Made by a program: the position numbers and the translations under genes
The notes under the pieces: model-generated
Databases searched by the model: none
Told to the model about the DNA's origin: nothing
The model's input: the letters and a program-made list of their open reading frames with translations, nothing else
Shown: positions 50,892 to 62,185 of the stretch, one piece after another
How positions within the stretch are numbered: the first letter of the stretch is position 1
Layout of the letters: every line of letters begins with the position of its first letter
NCBI GenBank assembly: GCA_032716605.1
Contig: CM064485.1
Span: forward strand, 30,247,697-30,311,696
Direction of reading: 5' to 3'
DNA from: Paralithodes platypus
Taxonomy: Eukaryota > Arthropoda > Malacostraca > Decapoda > Lithodidae
DNA: 64,000 nucleotides

Positions 50892-53766
50892 ATCAACATA
50901 CCCTAAAATACCTTGTCTTGCCAGACTAAGTTTCTGAAGGCAATCGCCCCATAATTCTATGTATTCAATCCTTAGGTTAAGTATTAATATCAACATACCC
51001 TAAAATACCTTGTCTTGCCAGACTCAGTTTCTGAAGACCAATCGCCCCCATAAATCTATGTATTCAATCCTTAGGTTAAGTATTAATATCAACATACCCT
51101 AAAATACCTTGTCTTGCCAGACTAAGTTTCTGAAGACAATCGCCCCATAAATTTATGTATTCAATCCTTAGGTTAATTATCTTTATCCGCCATTGTGTTC
51201 ATCTTTTCCATTTACTTTTCCACAATTGTTATACGTCTTCCACTCACCTCCTTCGTATCCACAGTCCACACTACGCCAATTTGCTTCGTGTCCTACACCT
51301 CTTACCCCAACCAGAGATTGTATAGATAACCTTGTTACCAGTATCTGTCATAAGTACCTCGAAACAATAACTAAGTACCCCTACGAACTGCCGCTTTTCT
51401 TGGTATATATTTCATAGAAAACGCAGTTCCCAGGGACAACTAGACGTGCAAAAGCTTGTGCCAACTAATAGTATCCATAACCCCTCGTACTGACGAAGAA
51501 TAATACACCATGTTTTTCCCCACTTTACCCACAGTCAAGCACACACCTACAATTCACCTCCTTCTCCCCCCCCCCCCCCCCAGCCCCACAGTCCTCATAA
51601 TTCTATCTTTTCCAGACTCATATACCACCCCATAGTTGCATTCCCCGGTAGCATTTGGCTAACGTACTTTCACTGCCTTTTCACACTCCAATATCAACTG
51701 CAGCCTAATGCCACCCCCACGCCCAGAGACCTTAGGGTCAAATTTCCCTATAGCCCCTCTGAACTCCTCCCCTCTCATTAAAATACCCCGCGCTTCTCGA
51801 CTCTTGTCCGACCTAGCCTCTCTCTCATACCTCTTGAAGATCCTTGATTTTTCCGTTGCTAACGCTCTCCAACCTTTTATATATATACTCCTATCCAGGC
51901 TGCCTTCCCTTAATAGGCCAGAACAACATTAGAACTTTACTAGCCCCTTGCATGCCATCTATTCTCTTACAACCTATTCACAACCCTGCACCCAATGGTC
52001 GTCGGTGCGAGGCTAGCCGCCTCACCAGTAACTAACTTCTATTGCCATACTTCCAGATAAATGTGGCAGAGTTAGCAACCAGTCTCCACCACATCCAGCA
52101 AACCATACGATTAACAACCAACCGATTAAAACCAGCTAGCCAAGGCACCTTCGGTTTGGATATTAAGAAGACCCACATCTGTCTCATAAACAGAGGGTTA
52201 TTACAAACACTGGTGATATGGCAAGCCCCTAGCCACAGCCGCCGGACGACCATCCCAGAGAGAGAGCGCCCGGCTACCCCTTTCTTACCCACCCGAGGAG
52301 GGAGACCCCCACCCCCGCAGAGGTATACCTGACCCCTGTTTTGACTTCTGGGTCATTGCCAGGTAGCACAGGAATTCTTCCTATCAATGAACTAACCATG
52401 CATGACTAACCCCTTTACTAACCCTTATTAAACCACAATAACCCATTTACCTTTCTTGCATACTCTGATCACTAAATTAGCACCTCAGCTATACCATAGA
52501 ATGAAGATTGAACAATCTAAGAGAGACGCCCCTATCACAGCTGTCCCCATCCTCCTCGCAAAGTAGATCCAGTCTCTCTCCCCTAAATACTTCCAGTATA
52601 GCCAAAATAGTACCTCCTACTAAGGCTCAGTTATATCATATTATGAAGGCTTCCTATAGCCATGTGCCACAACAGTAATCACCACCTTACCTAGTCCCCG
52701 TATCTATTGAGAGCTCAAATAAGTCCATAAGACTCGAGATCCCTATGGCCTACAGGGCCCAAAACCGAGCCTATAAACCCAGCTCCAGCCCCCAGGTAAA
52801 TCAGTTGAAAGATAGACACCAAGGTTGGTCACCAGAGTTAGCCTTGAGCTCTATCCTTGCTAGTTGCTGAGAAGTGAGTTCCAGAGCTGGCAGACTCCGT
52901 GGCAGATTTGGATAGAAGGACCTGTCCACGTATTTGAGAACTTCATACATATGGACGCCCTGGACGGCCGCGGAACCAGTCGCTAGCCCCCAACATCATG
53001 GACGCAAGATAACCAGGACCAGACCAATCAGATACTACCCAAAGATTCACTCTATCAGTACTACATTGTTACAGTGCTGTTTAGAGATTCACTTATTAAT
53101 ATTTCTACGAAGTGGCTATCTCTTTGCCCAGTGTAATTCATATATAACCATTCCAGTTGGGAAGTGCTAAGCGTATCAGTGTTTATTAATTAACAGGCGA
53201 CATTAATTCTCGTAATTACCTTTATCCAGATATTCGTACATAGGAGTAAAACCCTAGTGATATCTAACATTCGCCCACTGATTTGTGTTCTACGTATTTC
53301 TGCCATAAGAATATAAAACTTAGATCAGTACCCCCCCTGAGGTTACTAGAATTCCTGTGCTCTAAAATACGCGTGTCTAATCTAGTCTGTGAACTATTAC
53401 TTGTGCACCAGAGCTACCAGTAGTAAATCTAACAGTGAATATGAATCTATAAGTAACATTAATAGTCTCCAGTGTATAAACCTGTTAAATAAGCCAGTGA
53501 TCAGAAGATTAATACCTGAACGTTGGAAGTGGGAGACTAGGCTCCATCCAGATCCACTTATGCTAGTGTTGTTTATTTCTATCATATTGTCTTGCACGAG
53601 TATTCAGCAGTGGTATATTAATAAACGTGATCGTGTGTCTTGTTACCGTGTGTTTCTTTTGTGTTCTCTATTCCTCATACCTTGTATTGTGCATGCAGCC
53701 TTATATACCCAGTCAGTTAGAACTCACATTACCCAAGTTAAACCTGTAGAAAAACAGGGCATAACA
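50892..53766 (+). repeat. Older LTR of the same family, right part, opposite orientation
   Basis: Continues 40479-40850. Tandem units to about 51180 are followed by sequence that matches the young LTRs in reverse complement, with clearly more differences, down to the terminus CAGGGCATAACA at 53766. Its plus orientation is opposite to the inserted element. The matching LTR start (TAAAATGCCCC) is absent, so this copy is truncated or was a variant. No associated interior is present. Confidence 0.8.
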
Positions 53767-53813
53767 CTGTACTTTGTCTGTGGTATCGAGGAGGCTGCAT
53801 TCTATACAATTCA

Positions 53814-55126
53814 ATTTTTTTTTTTTTTTTTTTTTTTTCTATGTGATTGAGGGAGGCAAAAGGCAGAACTGCCTATAGCGAGTACCTCCCCCATAGTTGA
53901 AAGAGTGACAGGGCCAAAATCAAGGGACGTTCGAGCCAAAATGCCTGGACACACGGAGTTTGAAGCAATTTAAGTCATAGGAAGCGGGGAAAACTGATTC
54001 TGGGAGAGAGTTCCAGAGCTCAGCTGTTGAGTAGAAGGAAGTTTGAGAGTAACGTTTCACTCTTGGGTTGGAGAGTTGCACAGAGTAGGGGTGGCATTGA
54101 GTTGCAAGACGGGTACCACGTGCCCTACGTAAAGGAGGTGGTATGCACTGGGATAGCTCTGAGGAACACTGATTATTATAGTAGCGATAGAATAGCGAGA
54201 GAGATGCAACATTGCGGCGGAGAGAGAGAGATTGCAGAGTTTGTGAGTGGACAGGAGTTAATGATACGAAAGGCCTTCCTTTCAACCTTGTCTAGGAGAG
54301 CGGTGTGAGAGGAACCTCCCCACACATGTGAACAATACTCAATACAAGGGCGCACTATGCCCCTGTACAGAGCAAGAAGCTGTGCAGGGGAAAAGAACCC
54401 CCTAACGCGGTTGAGCACACCCAGCTTCTGGGAGGCTGCCTTAGCAAGACTGGTAATATGGTCCTTCCAAATGAGAGCAGAAGAAAAAGAGACACCAAGA
54501 ATATTGAGAGAAGATGGGTTGATTTTTGTATTGTTGAAGAATAAGGGATAGTCCGCTGGGAGATCCTGACGGGTAGATAGATGGAGAAATTGGGTTTTGG
54601 AAGCATTAAAGTTAACAAGGTTTTCTCTGCCCCAATTGGAAATAGTATTTAGATCAGAATTTAAGAGTTGTATGGCTTCATTACGTTTGTCGTTGAGGGA
54701 TTGCTGGCTGGGGCGTTCTGAAAAAGTAATGTTAAGCCCAGAGAGGGTAGAAAGTACATCTTTTGAAGAGATTAGGATATTAGGCATAAGTAAGAGAGAG
54801 GAGGGCGGAGAGGGAGGAATAGCACCGGAATCATCCAAGGTGGAGTTTCTAGCAAAAGTTTGAGCGAAGAGTTTAGCTTTGTCAGAGAAAGAAGTGATGG
54901 TTGTGCCATCAGAGTGGGAAAGGGGAGGGAAAGACGAGGAAGAGAAATTGTTGGAGAGGTTTTTGGCTAGATGCCAGAAAGCTTGGGAAGAGCTAGAGTT
55001 GGATAGTTCAGTGCATTTATTGTTGATGAAAGAGTGTTTGGCAAGTTGAAAAACAGATTTGGCTTGATTCCGGGCAGAAACATATGAAGAATGAGAGTCT
55101 TGAGTTTTAAGGCGTCAGTACCGTTT
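53814..55126 (-). mobile_element. LINE family A, third copy, 3' part with RT core deleted
   Basis: A T25 run at about 53815-53839 is the poly-A tail on the minus strand. The C-terminal region at 53920-54730 is better preserved than in the 4.4-kb copy (RGIVRPCIEYCSHVWGG; WGRENLVNFNASKTQFLHLS). At about 54735 the frame jumps from STLSGLN to ITFSERPSQQ: the ~600-nt RT core with the YADD box, present at 5290-5950 in the first copy, is missing. 54740-55126 continues towards the linker. The sequence breaks at 55126, where LINE family E begins. Confidence 0.8.
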
Positions 55127-55214
55127 ACTTGCTTACTTACTTACTTGGTCTGGAGTTTCTCAGCCGCGCTCCGTCACTAGATGTGACGCTCGTCGCAGCT
55201 GCCCTTTAAACCAT

Positions 55215-56835
55215 CTAGCACTTGTAGTCTTGTCTCACAGTGCCATCTTCTAAGTCATAACACTCCCTGAACAAATGTGTTTTTAGTGACTTTTTAAAGG
55301 CCTTTATGTTCGCACACCTTTTCACATTAACTGGTAGATTATTATAAAGTCTCGGTGCACTCTTTTCGAAGGCCCTAAATCCAAATTCATGATTGCACCG
55401 TGGCTCATTCAATTGATGCAGCACGTTGCCATGTCTCAGCATCATATCAGTGCCAACATTGAAGTCTTCCAATAAGTCTCGCACATATTCCGGCTTTCCA
55501 AAGTTCAAAGCTTGATACACTATAACACACAGTTTGAATATGATCTTCGCTTTCACCGGCAGCCAATGCAGGTCAATTAATGCCGGCGTTATACTCGCAC
55601 GGAATGGTAAACTCTTTATTAATCTTGCTGCTCTATTCATTATAAGTTGTAGTTTTCGTAGCAAGTAATTTGGTAGTCGATAATATAGAGAATTACAATA
55701 GTCTAATTTACTAATTACATGAGTGTGGATCAACATTTTGGTTGTATTAATATCCAGATATTTTCTCACAAAAGCAATATTCCTCAGATGATAGGCAGAG
55801 ATTCGCACTGTTTGATTAATCTGGTTTTTAAATGACAGTTCACTATCAACCAAGACTCCCAAATCCTTCACCACACTACTCACAGTCATCACACTATCAT
55901 TGATATTGAGGCTTTGCACGCCCAGTCTCTCAAGGTTCACCCGTCTGCCTACTAATAGGCATTCAGTTTTATTTTCATTTAATTTCAGTTACTTTGACTC
56001 CATCCACTTCCCAATGTCTTTTAATAAACCACTAATCTTCTCCTCAACATTCACCACGTCACTTAGTGCCAGATAGAATTGGGTGTCATCCGCAAACAGC
56101 TTGAATTTCACTCCATGTTTCATTAATATGCTAGATAGTGCAATTGTATATATACAGAATAGAATTGGTCCAAGAACACTCCCTTGAGGGACGCCCCTCT
56201 CTAGATGCTTCATCTCTGAGAATTTATTACTTATTTGCACACAATAAGTTCTGTTAGTAAGGTAACTTTGAAGGTATTCCAGCGCATTACCATCAATACC
56301 AATAGCTTTACAGTCTTCTATTAGTAAGCTATGCACCACTGTATCGAACGCAGCACTCAAGTCCAACAAAATTAAGATTCCACACTTCGCATTGTCCATT
56401 TGCACGAGTAAATCATTAATCACAGAGCACATCGTGGTTTCCGTAGAGTAAAGTCTTCTATATGCGGACTGGTTGTCTGGGAGAGCCTTCACTAAACTCA
56501 AGTGATCCCATAACTGACCCAGAATTACATTTTCAGTAATTTTTGATAGAAATGTTAAATTGGAAACAGGCCTAAAAGAGCTCAAGCATTGAGAATGAAG
56601 GCTCCCTTTAATAATAGGCTTCACAATCGCACTTTTCAGACGATGGAAATACATTATTTGCAATGCTACAGTTTATTATGTCAACATATATGTCCAGAAA
56701 ACTGTTAAATTTTTTACTGTGCACTATTTCACGTATCGGTATAGGATCATTACTACAATGGGTAAGTTTTGCTTTCGTAACTATGGATTTAACTGTATTC
56801 AGATCCGTCATAGTAAATTCTGTTAACTTAGTCAC
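55215..56835 (-). pseudogene. L2-like reverse transcriptase, broken
   Basis: 56608-56835 holds the entry region; 55989-56663 has SAIVKPIIKGS, LLDLSAAFDTV, RGVPQGSVLGPILF and the catalytic LFADDTQFYL, the form typical of L2-like LINEs. An in-frame TAA at about 55989 splits it from 55215-55940, which is in the same phase and has SKLDYCNSLYY, LHWLPVKAKIIFKL and a C-terminal THLFRECYD. A frameshift near 56620-56660 and another before 56835 separate it from the endonuclease. Both catalytic aspartates of FADD remain. Confidence 0.85.
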
Positions 56836-56905
56836 AGTAGGCTCAGCTACAACAACGTCTTGAGTCTCGACTACTCCAAAATTTCCAACAATGGCATTAA
56901 TTTTA

Positions 56906-58132
56906 TCACAAAAAAAAGTCAGAAAAATAATTCGCCAATGTCATATCCAGAATCCCTTCTGGTAACTTATTTTTCTTCTTGTTTCCCGTCAAGTTGTCAA
57001 GTACCACATACAGCTTATTCATGTCAGATCCAGCTTCTTTTGCTTTATTCATATAGTATTCACGTTTTCTAAGCACAATGAGCCTGTTTTCTATATTCCG
57101 AGCTCTTTTATAGTTATCTCTTGCCTCTTCGGTTCGTAGACGTCTCCATAGCCTCTCGTATTTCTTCTTGGCCTTTTTTGCTCTTTGAATATCAGCATTA
57201 AACCACGGCGCACTATCAACTATTACTATTTTCTTTTCAATAATGGGGCACATATCTTCGTATTTTTCTCTAGCAATGCTGTTATACAGATTAGTGAAAC
57301 ATGACGTACAGTCATCTATTAATTCACCGTGAGCACAGTGTTCTCTTTTCTTAATTAGTATTTCATTCGCAACAGTCGATATTAGTAGTTGTGGCTCAAA
57401 TTTTCTTTTTGACCTACACTTTATTGTCTTAGATTGTCTAGGTTTACTTACAAACGGCATGTTAAAAGTAACTAGTTTATGGACCGGCGAAATACAACAC
57501 TCATCTTCAACATACAGCTCATTTATCATATCGCTTTCTCTATTCGTAAAAACCAAGTCTAATGCATGACCACCTCTTGAAGTTGCAGTATGCACTTTAT
57601 TTATCAAGTGGAAAGACTCCATCAATTCTATAAAGATAGTAGCATAGTAATCATTCGGAACATCCACCCACAGATTAAAGTCACCAAAGACGAATGTATT
57701 CGTACTAACCATATCAATTGTTTCCAAGTATAATCTAAAATCATCAATAAATGTACTGGCACTTAAATTTGGGGGTCTATAAACAACAATAAAAGTACAT
57801 TTCCAGCCTCCAATCTCACAGCCCATCTGTATATGTTCAAAACTACCGAACCTTGCAGATTTACATATTTTCGTCTTCTTAAACGTGTTTGTAAGAAAAA
57901 TTCCCACACCACCACCTCCCTTCCCTCTTCGTGGATTGTGCAAGAAGGTATGCGTTAAAGGAGTCATTTCAAGTATTTTAGCAGTATCGTATTCACTCAG
58001 CCATGTTTCAGTTACCGCTAGTACATCATATTTTGCCTCATTAATTAAGTCTCGAATTTCAAAGGTTTTATTTCCCACTGATTGAATGTTTATCAGTCCC
58101 CCCTTTATCTTTATTAAAGCACTAGATTCCAT
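56906..58132 (-). pseudogene. L2-like endonuclease plus linker
   Basis: ATG at 58132; an uninterrupted 408 residues. Endonuclease motifs: INIQSVGNKT, AVTETWLSEYD, VVYRPPNLS, VFGDFNLWVD, and the C-terminal SPVHKLVTF where SDH is normally expected. Here the Asp is replaced (SPVH), which may abolish nicking. From residue about 240 the linker is Lys/Arg-rich (KKAKKKYERLWRRLRTEEAR). The frame ends before the RT, which is in another phase. The start overlaps the ORF1 stop by 11 nt, an arrangement suited to reinitiation. Confidence 0.8.
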
Positions 58133-58424
58133 GATCAGTTAGGTCTCTCACCTTGACTATCTCACTCGAAAAGACCGGGCACCGGGTATCTGATGATGAA
58201 TGATACACGTCTTGTTTCCCGTATCTCATACAATTTATGCACTTTCTCACAGTCACCTTACAATCCTTCGACCTATGTGTTCTAGCACATTTAAAACAAA
58301 CAGGCACATCACTGTTTAGTTTAGCAGCACACTTATTTTCTGCATGCCCAAATCTCTGGCAATAGAAACAAGCCAATGCATGGTACCTGTCTCTTATATT
58401 ATATATTCCCCATTGAAGTTGCAC
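58122..58424 (-). pseudogene. LINE family E ORF1 C-terminus with CCHC knuckles
   Basis: About 100 residues with three Cys/His clusters: CFYCQRFGHAENKC (classical CCHC), CFKCARTHRSKDC, and CINCMRYG...SDTRC. These are gag-like knuckles that bind nucleic acid in ORF1 proteins of Jockey/L2-type LINEs. The N-terminal part is missing because LINE family A sequence begins at about 58441. It ends with an 11-nt overlap with the endonuclease ATG. Confidence 0.8.
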
Positions 58425-58440
58425 CTTGTCTTTATATTTG

Positions 58441-59490
58441 TAGAGAGTTTGAATGCTTCCTCCTTATTGCGGACAGCAGTAGAACAGGTGTGAGTAAACC
58501 AAAAAAAATTAGCATTAGTCAAAGAGAATGGAATGTATGCTTCCATGCCCGATACGATTACCTCGGTAATGCGTTCAGCACTCTCCGAGGGTCCTCGGCC
58601 ACGGAAGCAGAAATCATTCCATGGGAAATCGAAGAAGTACTGCCGAAGAGCCTCCCAGTCGGCAGCGCCAAAGTGCCACAAGCGCCGCCGGCTAGGAGGA
58701 TCGGGTGGCCGTACTGGAGAGATAGGACAGGTGACAGAGAGTTTATGGTCGGAGGAGCCCAAAGGAGAGAAAAGATCGACAGTATAAGAAGAAGGGTTAG
58801 AAGTTAGAATAATAATAATAATAATAATAATAGTTCTTAAAGCTAGCGCATGCTAAGCTAGCTAAGGATAGCTCAATAAGGCCGATTAGGCATATTTCCA
58901 TTGGGGTCCTGTACTACTACCCCATCCCTTTGCTCATGAGGGATGGTAACGACTCAGTGCTTGTGAAAAATCTTTAATGCGCCGAGCGTGGGCGCGAACC
59001 CGGGCCTTCTGGGTGGAAGTCCGAGACGCTAGTCACTACACCAAGCGAGCCGCTGAAGAATGTTGGGCCGATCTCCGATGCGATCCGGGATACGGGTGGG
59101 TTGCTGAACTAACTGCTCTAGGTAATTTAGGATAGAAAAGACGTAGGCTTGTTCACCAGGTGGATCAGTAGTGTGAGAGGAGAGCCATTGGCGGTGGTGA
59201 ACGTTGAAATCTCCTAAGATGGAGATTTCTGAGAAAGGAGAAATGGATAGAATGTGTTCCACTGTAGAGTTTAGATAGTCAAAGAATTTGGGAAAGTTGG
59301 TAGAGTTAGGAGAAAGATAGACAGCACAGAAATATTTAGTAAGAGAATGACAGGAAAGTTTGAGCCATAAAGTTGAGAATTCAGAGGAGTCGAAATCGGG
59401 AACACGAGAGCAAGTGAGTTTGTTGTGCACATATGCACAACATCCACCTTTGGCTTTGAAACTAGGATAGAGAAAGTAGGAGGATACTGT
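58441..59490 (-). mobile_element. LINE family A, third copy, 5' part (endonuclease)
   Basis: 58441-58762 encodes the linker ([23 protein letters not shown]), nearly identical to 16205-16546. The endonuclease resumes beyond the SINE at 59054-59430 with YFCAVYLSPNS, EISILGDFNVHHRQW and QPTRIPDRIGD; the N-terminal glutamate motif lies outside. It is interrupted by the SINE at 58804-59053. This is the continuation of the copy at 53814-55126. Confidence 0.8.
58804..59053 (-). mobile_element. tRNA-derived SINE, complete
   Basis: Minus strand, about 250 bp. The head has the A-box-like TGGTGTAGTGAC (about 59043-59032) and a B box GGTTCGCGCCC (about 59003-58993). A body with taccatccctcatgagcaaa follows, and the 3' end cttagctagcttagcatgcg is followed by an (ATT)n tail at 58808-58832. 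The SINE lies inside LINE family A. Its tail sequence recurs at 39046-39133. A clear target duplication was not seen. Confidence 0.85.
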
Positions 59491-59499
59491 TGATATAGG

Positions 59500-59836
59500 T
59501 TAAGTGCACACACAACATATATACAGAGTGTACACATGCCTTAATCATATTGCAACATACACACATGTACTTTCAGGGCAATACTATCATTGTTTAATGT
59601 CCCATGATAATATACCGTACTCTGTAGTATCGGCAGCGTTGCACCAAATATATCCGGCACCGCTGCACATGTTTTCATCAGTAACATCCGGTCGGCACTC
59701 AGCATAGCAGTGCCACCCCAGCTCTGTATATCTTTGGCTAATAAGAACCTATAAACTTATCTCTGGACTTTTATTCTACATCCTTGTGCAAGAAAGGATT
59801 ATCAAGGTTGTTGTAGCTTTACATGACAACCATACA
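59500..59836 (+). repeat. Probable 5' LTR of a gypsy element
   Basis: The unique sequence between the LINE fragment and the primer-binding-like site ends in CATACA at 59836. The start is not determinable without a second copy (candidate TG words near 59506-59510). An LTR here is inferred from the following site and gag. Confidence 0.45.
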
Positions 59837-59848
59837 TGGCGCAGTGTG
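59837..59848 (+). promoter_or_regulatory. Primer-binding-like site of the gypsy element
   Basis: TGGCGCAGTGTG directly after the CA-ended candidate LTR, beginning with the TGG needed to pair with a tRNA CCA end. TGGCGCAG is a frequent wording in animal gypsy elements; the tRNA was not identified. Confidence 0.55.
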
Positions 59849-60598
59849 TTAATACAGCCAGGAGATACGAGCCAAGACCGGATTCTCAGCCAGCCATCTT
59901 GCAAGACCTCACCTCTCCAGCCCTGGATATATTATTGTGCAGTGCTTTATAGTGCAGTGAAGTACTTAAGAGTGTAGTGCAGTGCCTTTATTATATGTCC
60001 CATGTCATTTGTGCCCATTCCCAACTTGCTGTGAGGGTTATAGCCGCCGAAACATTGCTGGAAAAGAGCTAGGAGCAGCATACCCTCCCTCTCTGACGGC
60101 TCCAACCACACTGAACTCTGCAGCTAAGCTACCACCCCTCACGCCTTCCAGCTGTGCCGGCACATGCGCGCACGGACACACGCACATCGCTGCCAAGTCA
60201 ACACAGTGGTGCCAAGCCTACCGCACTCACGCACTCACTCACTCACTCACTCTAGCACAGATAATTTCTCGCACTATTAAATAAACTGTTCCAGTTGTAC
60301 TGCACATTTTCATCGTTCCTGCAAGACTACAGTGTGTCAGCTATCAACCAATTATGGAGGGAGATGAGCAGATTCATGGGGAGCCCAGAGACACCCCACA
60401 CGACCATACTGGGGAGGGAGATAATGGTGGAGCTACTGGTGGAGATAGTGGTGGAGATAATGATGGAGATACTGTTGGAGTTGCTGGTAAGGGATACTAG
60501 TCAGTTCATTCCACTCCAACCTCTCCTCCTCTCACCACCCCTCATTTTACTCCACCTCCCCAACCTCCCCCACTTTACCTCCCCTACACTATAGGGGG
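59849..60598 (+). other. Gypsy leader sequence
   Basis: Untranslated stretch between the primer-binding-like site and the gag ATG. It includes a (CACT)n/(ACTC)n run at 60226-60250 and a GGTGGAGATA-type repeat at about 60425-60480. No domain-bearing frame. Confidence 0.55.
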
Positions 60599-61669
60599 AT
60601 GCCACCCCTGTCACCACACCCTGCAAGTCTACAACCTACCACAAGTGCAGACCTCCTTCAGCTCATACAGTATATGGAGCAATGCAGACAACGGGACGAC
60701 TATACCAGAAGACAGGAGGAGGACCGCAGAAGACAGGAGGAGGACCGCAGACAACAGGAGGAGGACTACAGGAGACAGGAGCAGGAAACGAGACGACGCA
60801 CGGAGGAGGATTACAGGAGACAGATGGACGATGCCAAGTTATCCGCCCTTGTCCAGGCTCTGGCCCACATTACCCCACCTGCCGCCGCACCTACACCTAC
60901 CTCAACGGGGACAACACCCAATTCCACAACATCCTCCACCCCTACAGCTCCACCTCCACCACAGAAGGCTATCACCCAGAACCCGCCGCCCCTTCGCGCT
61001 GATGCCACCTTCCAGGTTTTCAGAGAATGGAGGCGTCGGTGGGACGATTACTCTATTATGGTAGACTTATCTAAATTACCGAGGGAGAAACAACTGATCC
61101 AGATGCGGATGTGCTTAACCCTGGAGACACAGCGGCTTTTGGAGCACACCTTAAGCATACCCCCTGACACCGACAAGACCGTTGACGCAGTCCTCGATGC
61201 ACTTCAGGAGCACATCAAGAATTCTCGCAATGAAACTCTCCGTCGTAGGGACCTTTTCAGTTGCAAGCAAAAACAGGGCGAGTCATTCAACAACTTCTAC
61301 GTCCGCCTCTGCCACATCGCCGAAGAAATTGACGTCTGCCCAGGGAACTCTTCAGCCTGCAAGGAGACCCAACTCAAGATGGTCATTCTGATGGGCATAC
61401 ATGACGAAGAACTTGTACAGAAGCTGCTTTCCCTCGACGCCACTCCTTCATTACAGGACATCGTCAACACTTGCCGTTCCTACGAGGCCACTCGAAGCAC
61501 TACGTCAGCCATACGTGCCCCACCGTCCCAGGTTAACACCGTGTCAGCGTACAAGCAAGTTAAGCAACGCGACAAGTTCTCCACATCGCAACAGTCCTTG
61601 GCGTCGGCTGCCGCCTGCCAGCGTTGTGCTCGCCGGCACGACAAGAACAAGTGCCCGGCTGAAGACTAA
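60599..61669 (+). pseudogene. Ty3/gypsy gag, nonsense codon before second knuckle
   Basis: ATG at 60599, 356 residues. Residues about 35-80 are imperfect repeats of RRQEED/RRQQEED/YRRQEQ, a charged coiled-coil-like segment, followed by a Pro/Thr-rich linker. The capsid part follows (FQVFREWRRRWDDYS, MRMCLTLETQRLL, LQEHIKNSRNETLRRRDL, QGESFNNFYVRL). At the end, CQRCARRHDKNKC is the first knuckle. A TAA at 61667-61669 stops translation; the same frame goes on with CTNCGRRGHK and CRRCNHMGHYDKCC, so one base change has truncated the zinc-knuckle array. Confidence 0.85.
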
Positions 61670-62185
61670 ACCTGCACTAACTGTGGCCGTCGTGGTCATA
61701 AGCCTAGGACTCCTGCTTGCCCTGCAGCCACCGCCCAGTGTCGTCGCTGCAACCATATGGGCCACTACGACAAATGCTGCAGATCTTCCAAGACGCCCGC
61801 CACACAGGACAACGACGCTTCCTCCCACAACAAGTCTACAGCACAGAAGACCACAATTTGCCGATGTGTGGGATCACCTGTTCAGGCACCCACACTGACA
61901 TCCGTGAGTCTCACCTACAGCGGCACCACTAGAAAACTCCACATGCTTCCTGACACAGGTGCAGACATCACAGTGATCGGCCGACGACACCTCGACATAC
62001 TTCGGATTCCTCTCAGCAGCCTACGACCTCCGCCTCCGACAACAACGCTCAACGCGGATGGCTCTGCAATGGCTCCTGCTTTGGGGACGTTTCATGCACA
62101 ACTCACCATCAGCAAACGTTCCTATTCTGCCACAATCCAAGTCCGCGAGGGTGTTCAGACGCCGCTTCTAAACGCCACTGTCAAG
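61670..62185 (+). pseudogene. Gypsy knuckles and aspartic protease
   Basis: In phase with gag, from the nonsense codon to about 62180. Two more CCHC-like knuckles (61676-61770) precede a retropepsin: MLPDTGADITVIG (active site DTG, about 61950), TTTLNADGS and a C-terminal TPLL. The frame continues to 62371 as non-homologous residues. Around 62160-62190 the coding phase shifts by one base into the pol frame at an unremarkable CTTCTAAACG, more likely an indel than a programmed signal. Confidence 0.8.

Larger units (their letters stand above)
55127..58440 (-). mobile_element. LINE family E (L2-like), 5'-truncated
   Basis: Minus strand. The 3' terminus carries a short tandem tail, (TAAG)n on the minus strand at 55129-55145, a feature of L2/CR1-type LINEs. 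ORF1 end (58122-58424), endonuclease (56906-58132) and RT (55215-56835) follow in order. It is inserted in LINE family A between 55126 and about 58441; the flanks gttt/gttt suggest a short duplication. ORF1's N-terminus is missing. Confidence 0.8.
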
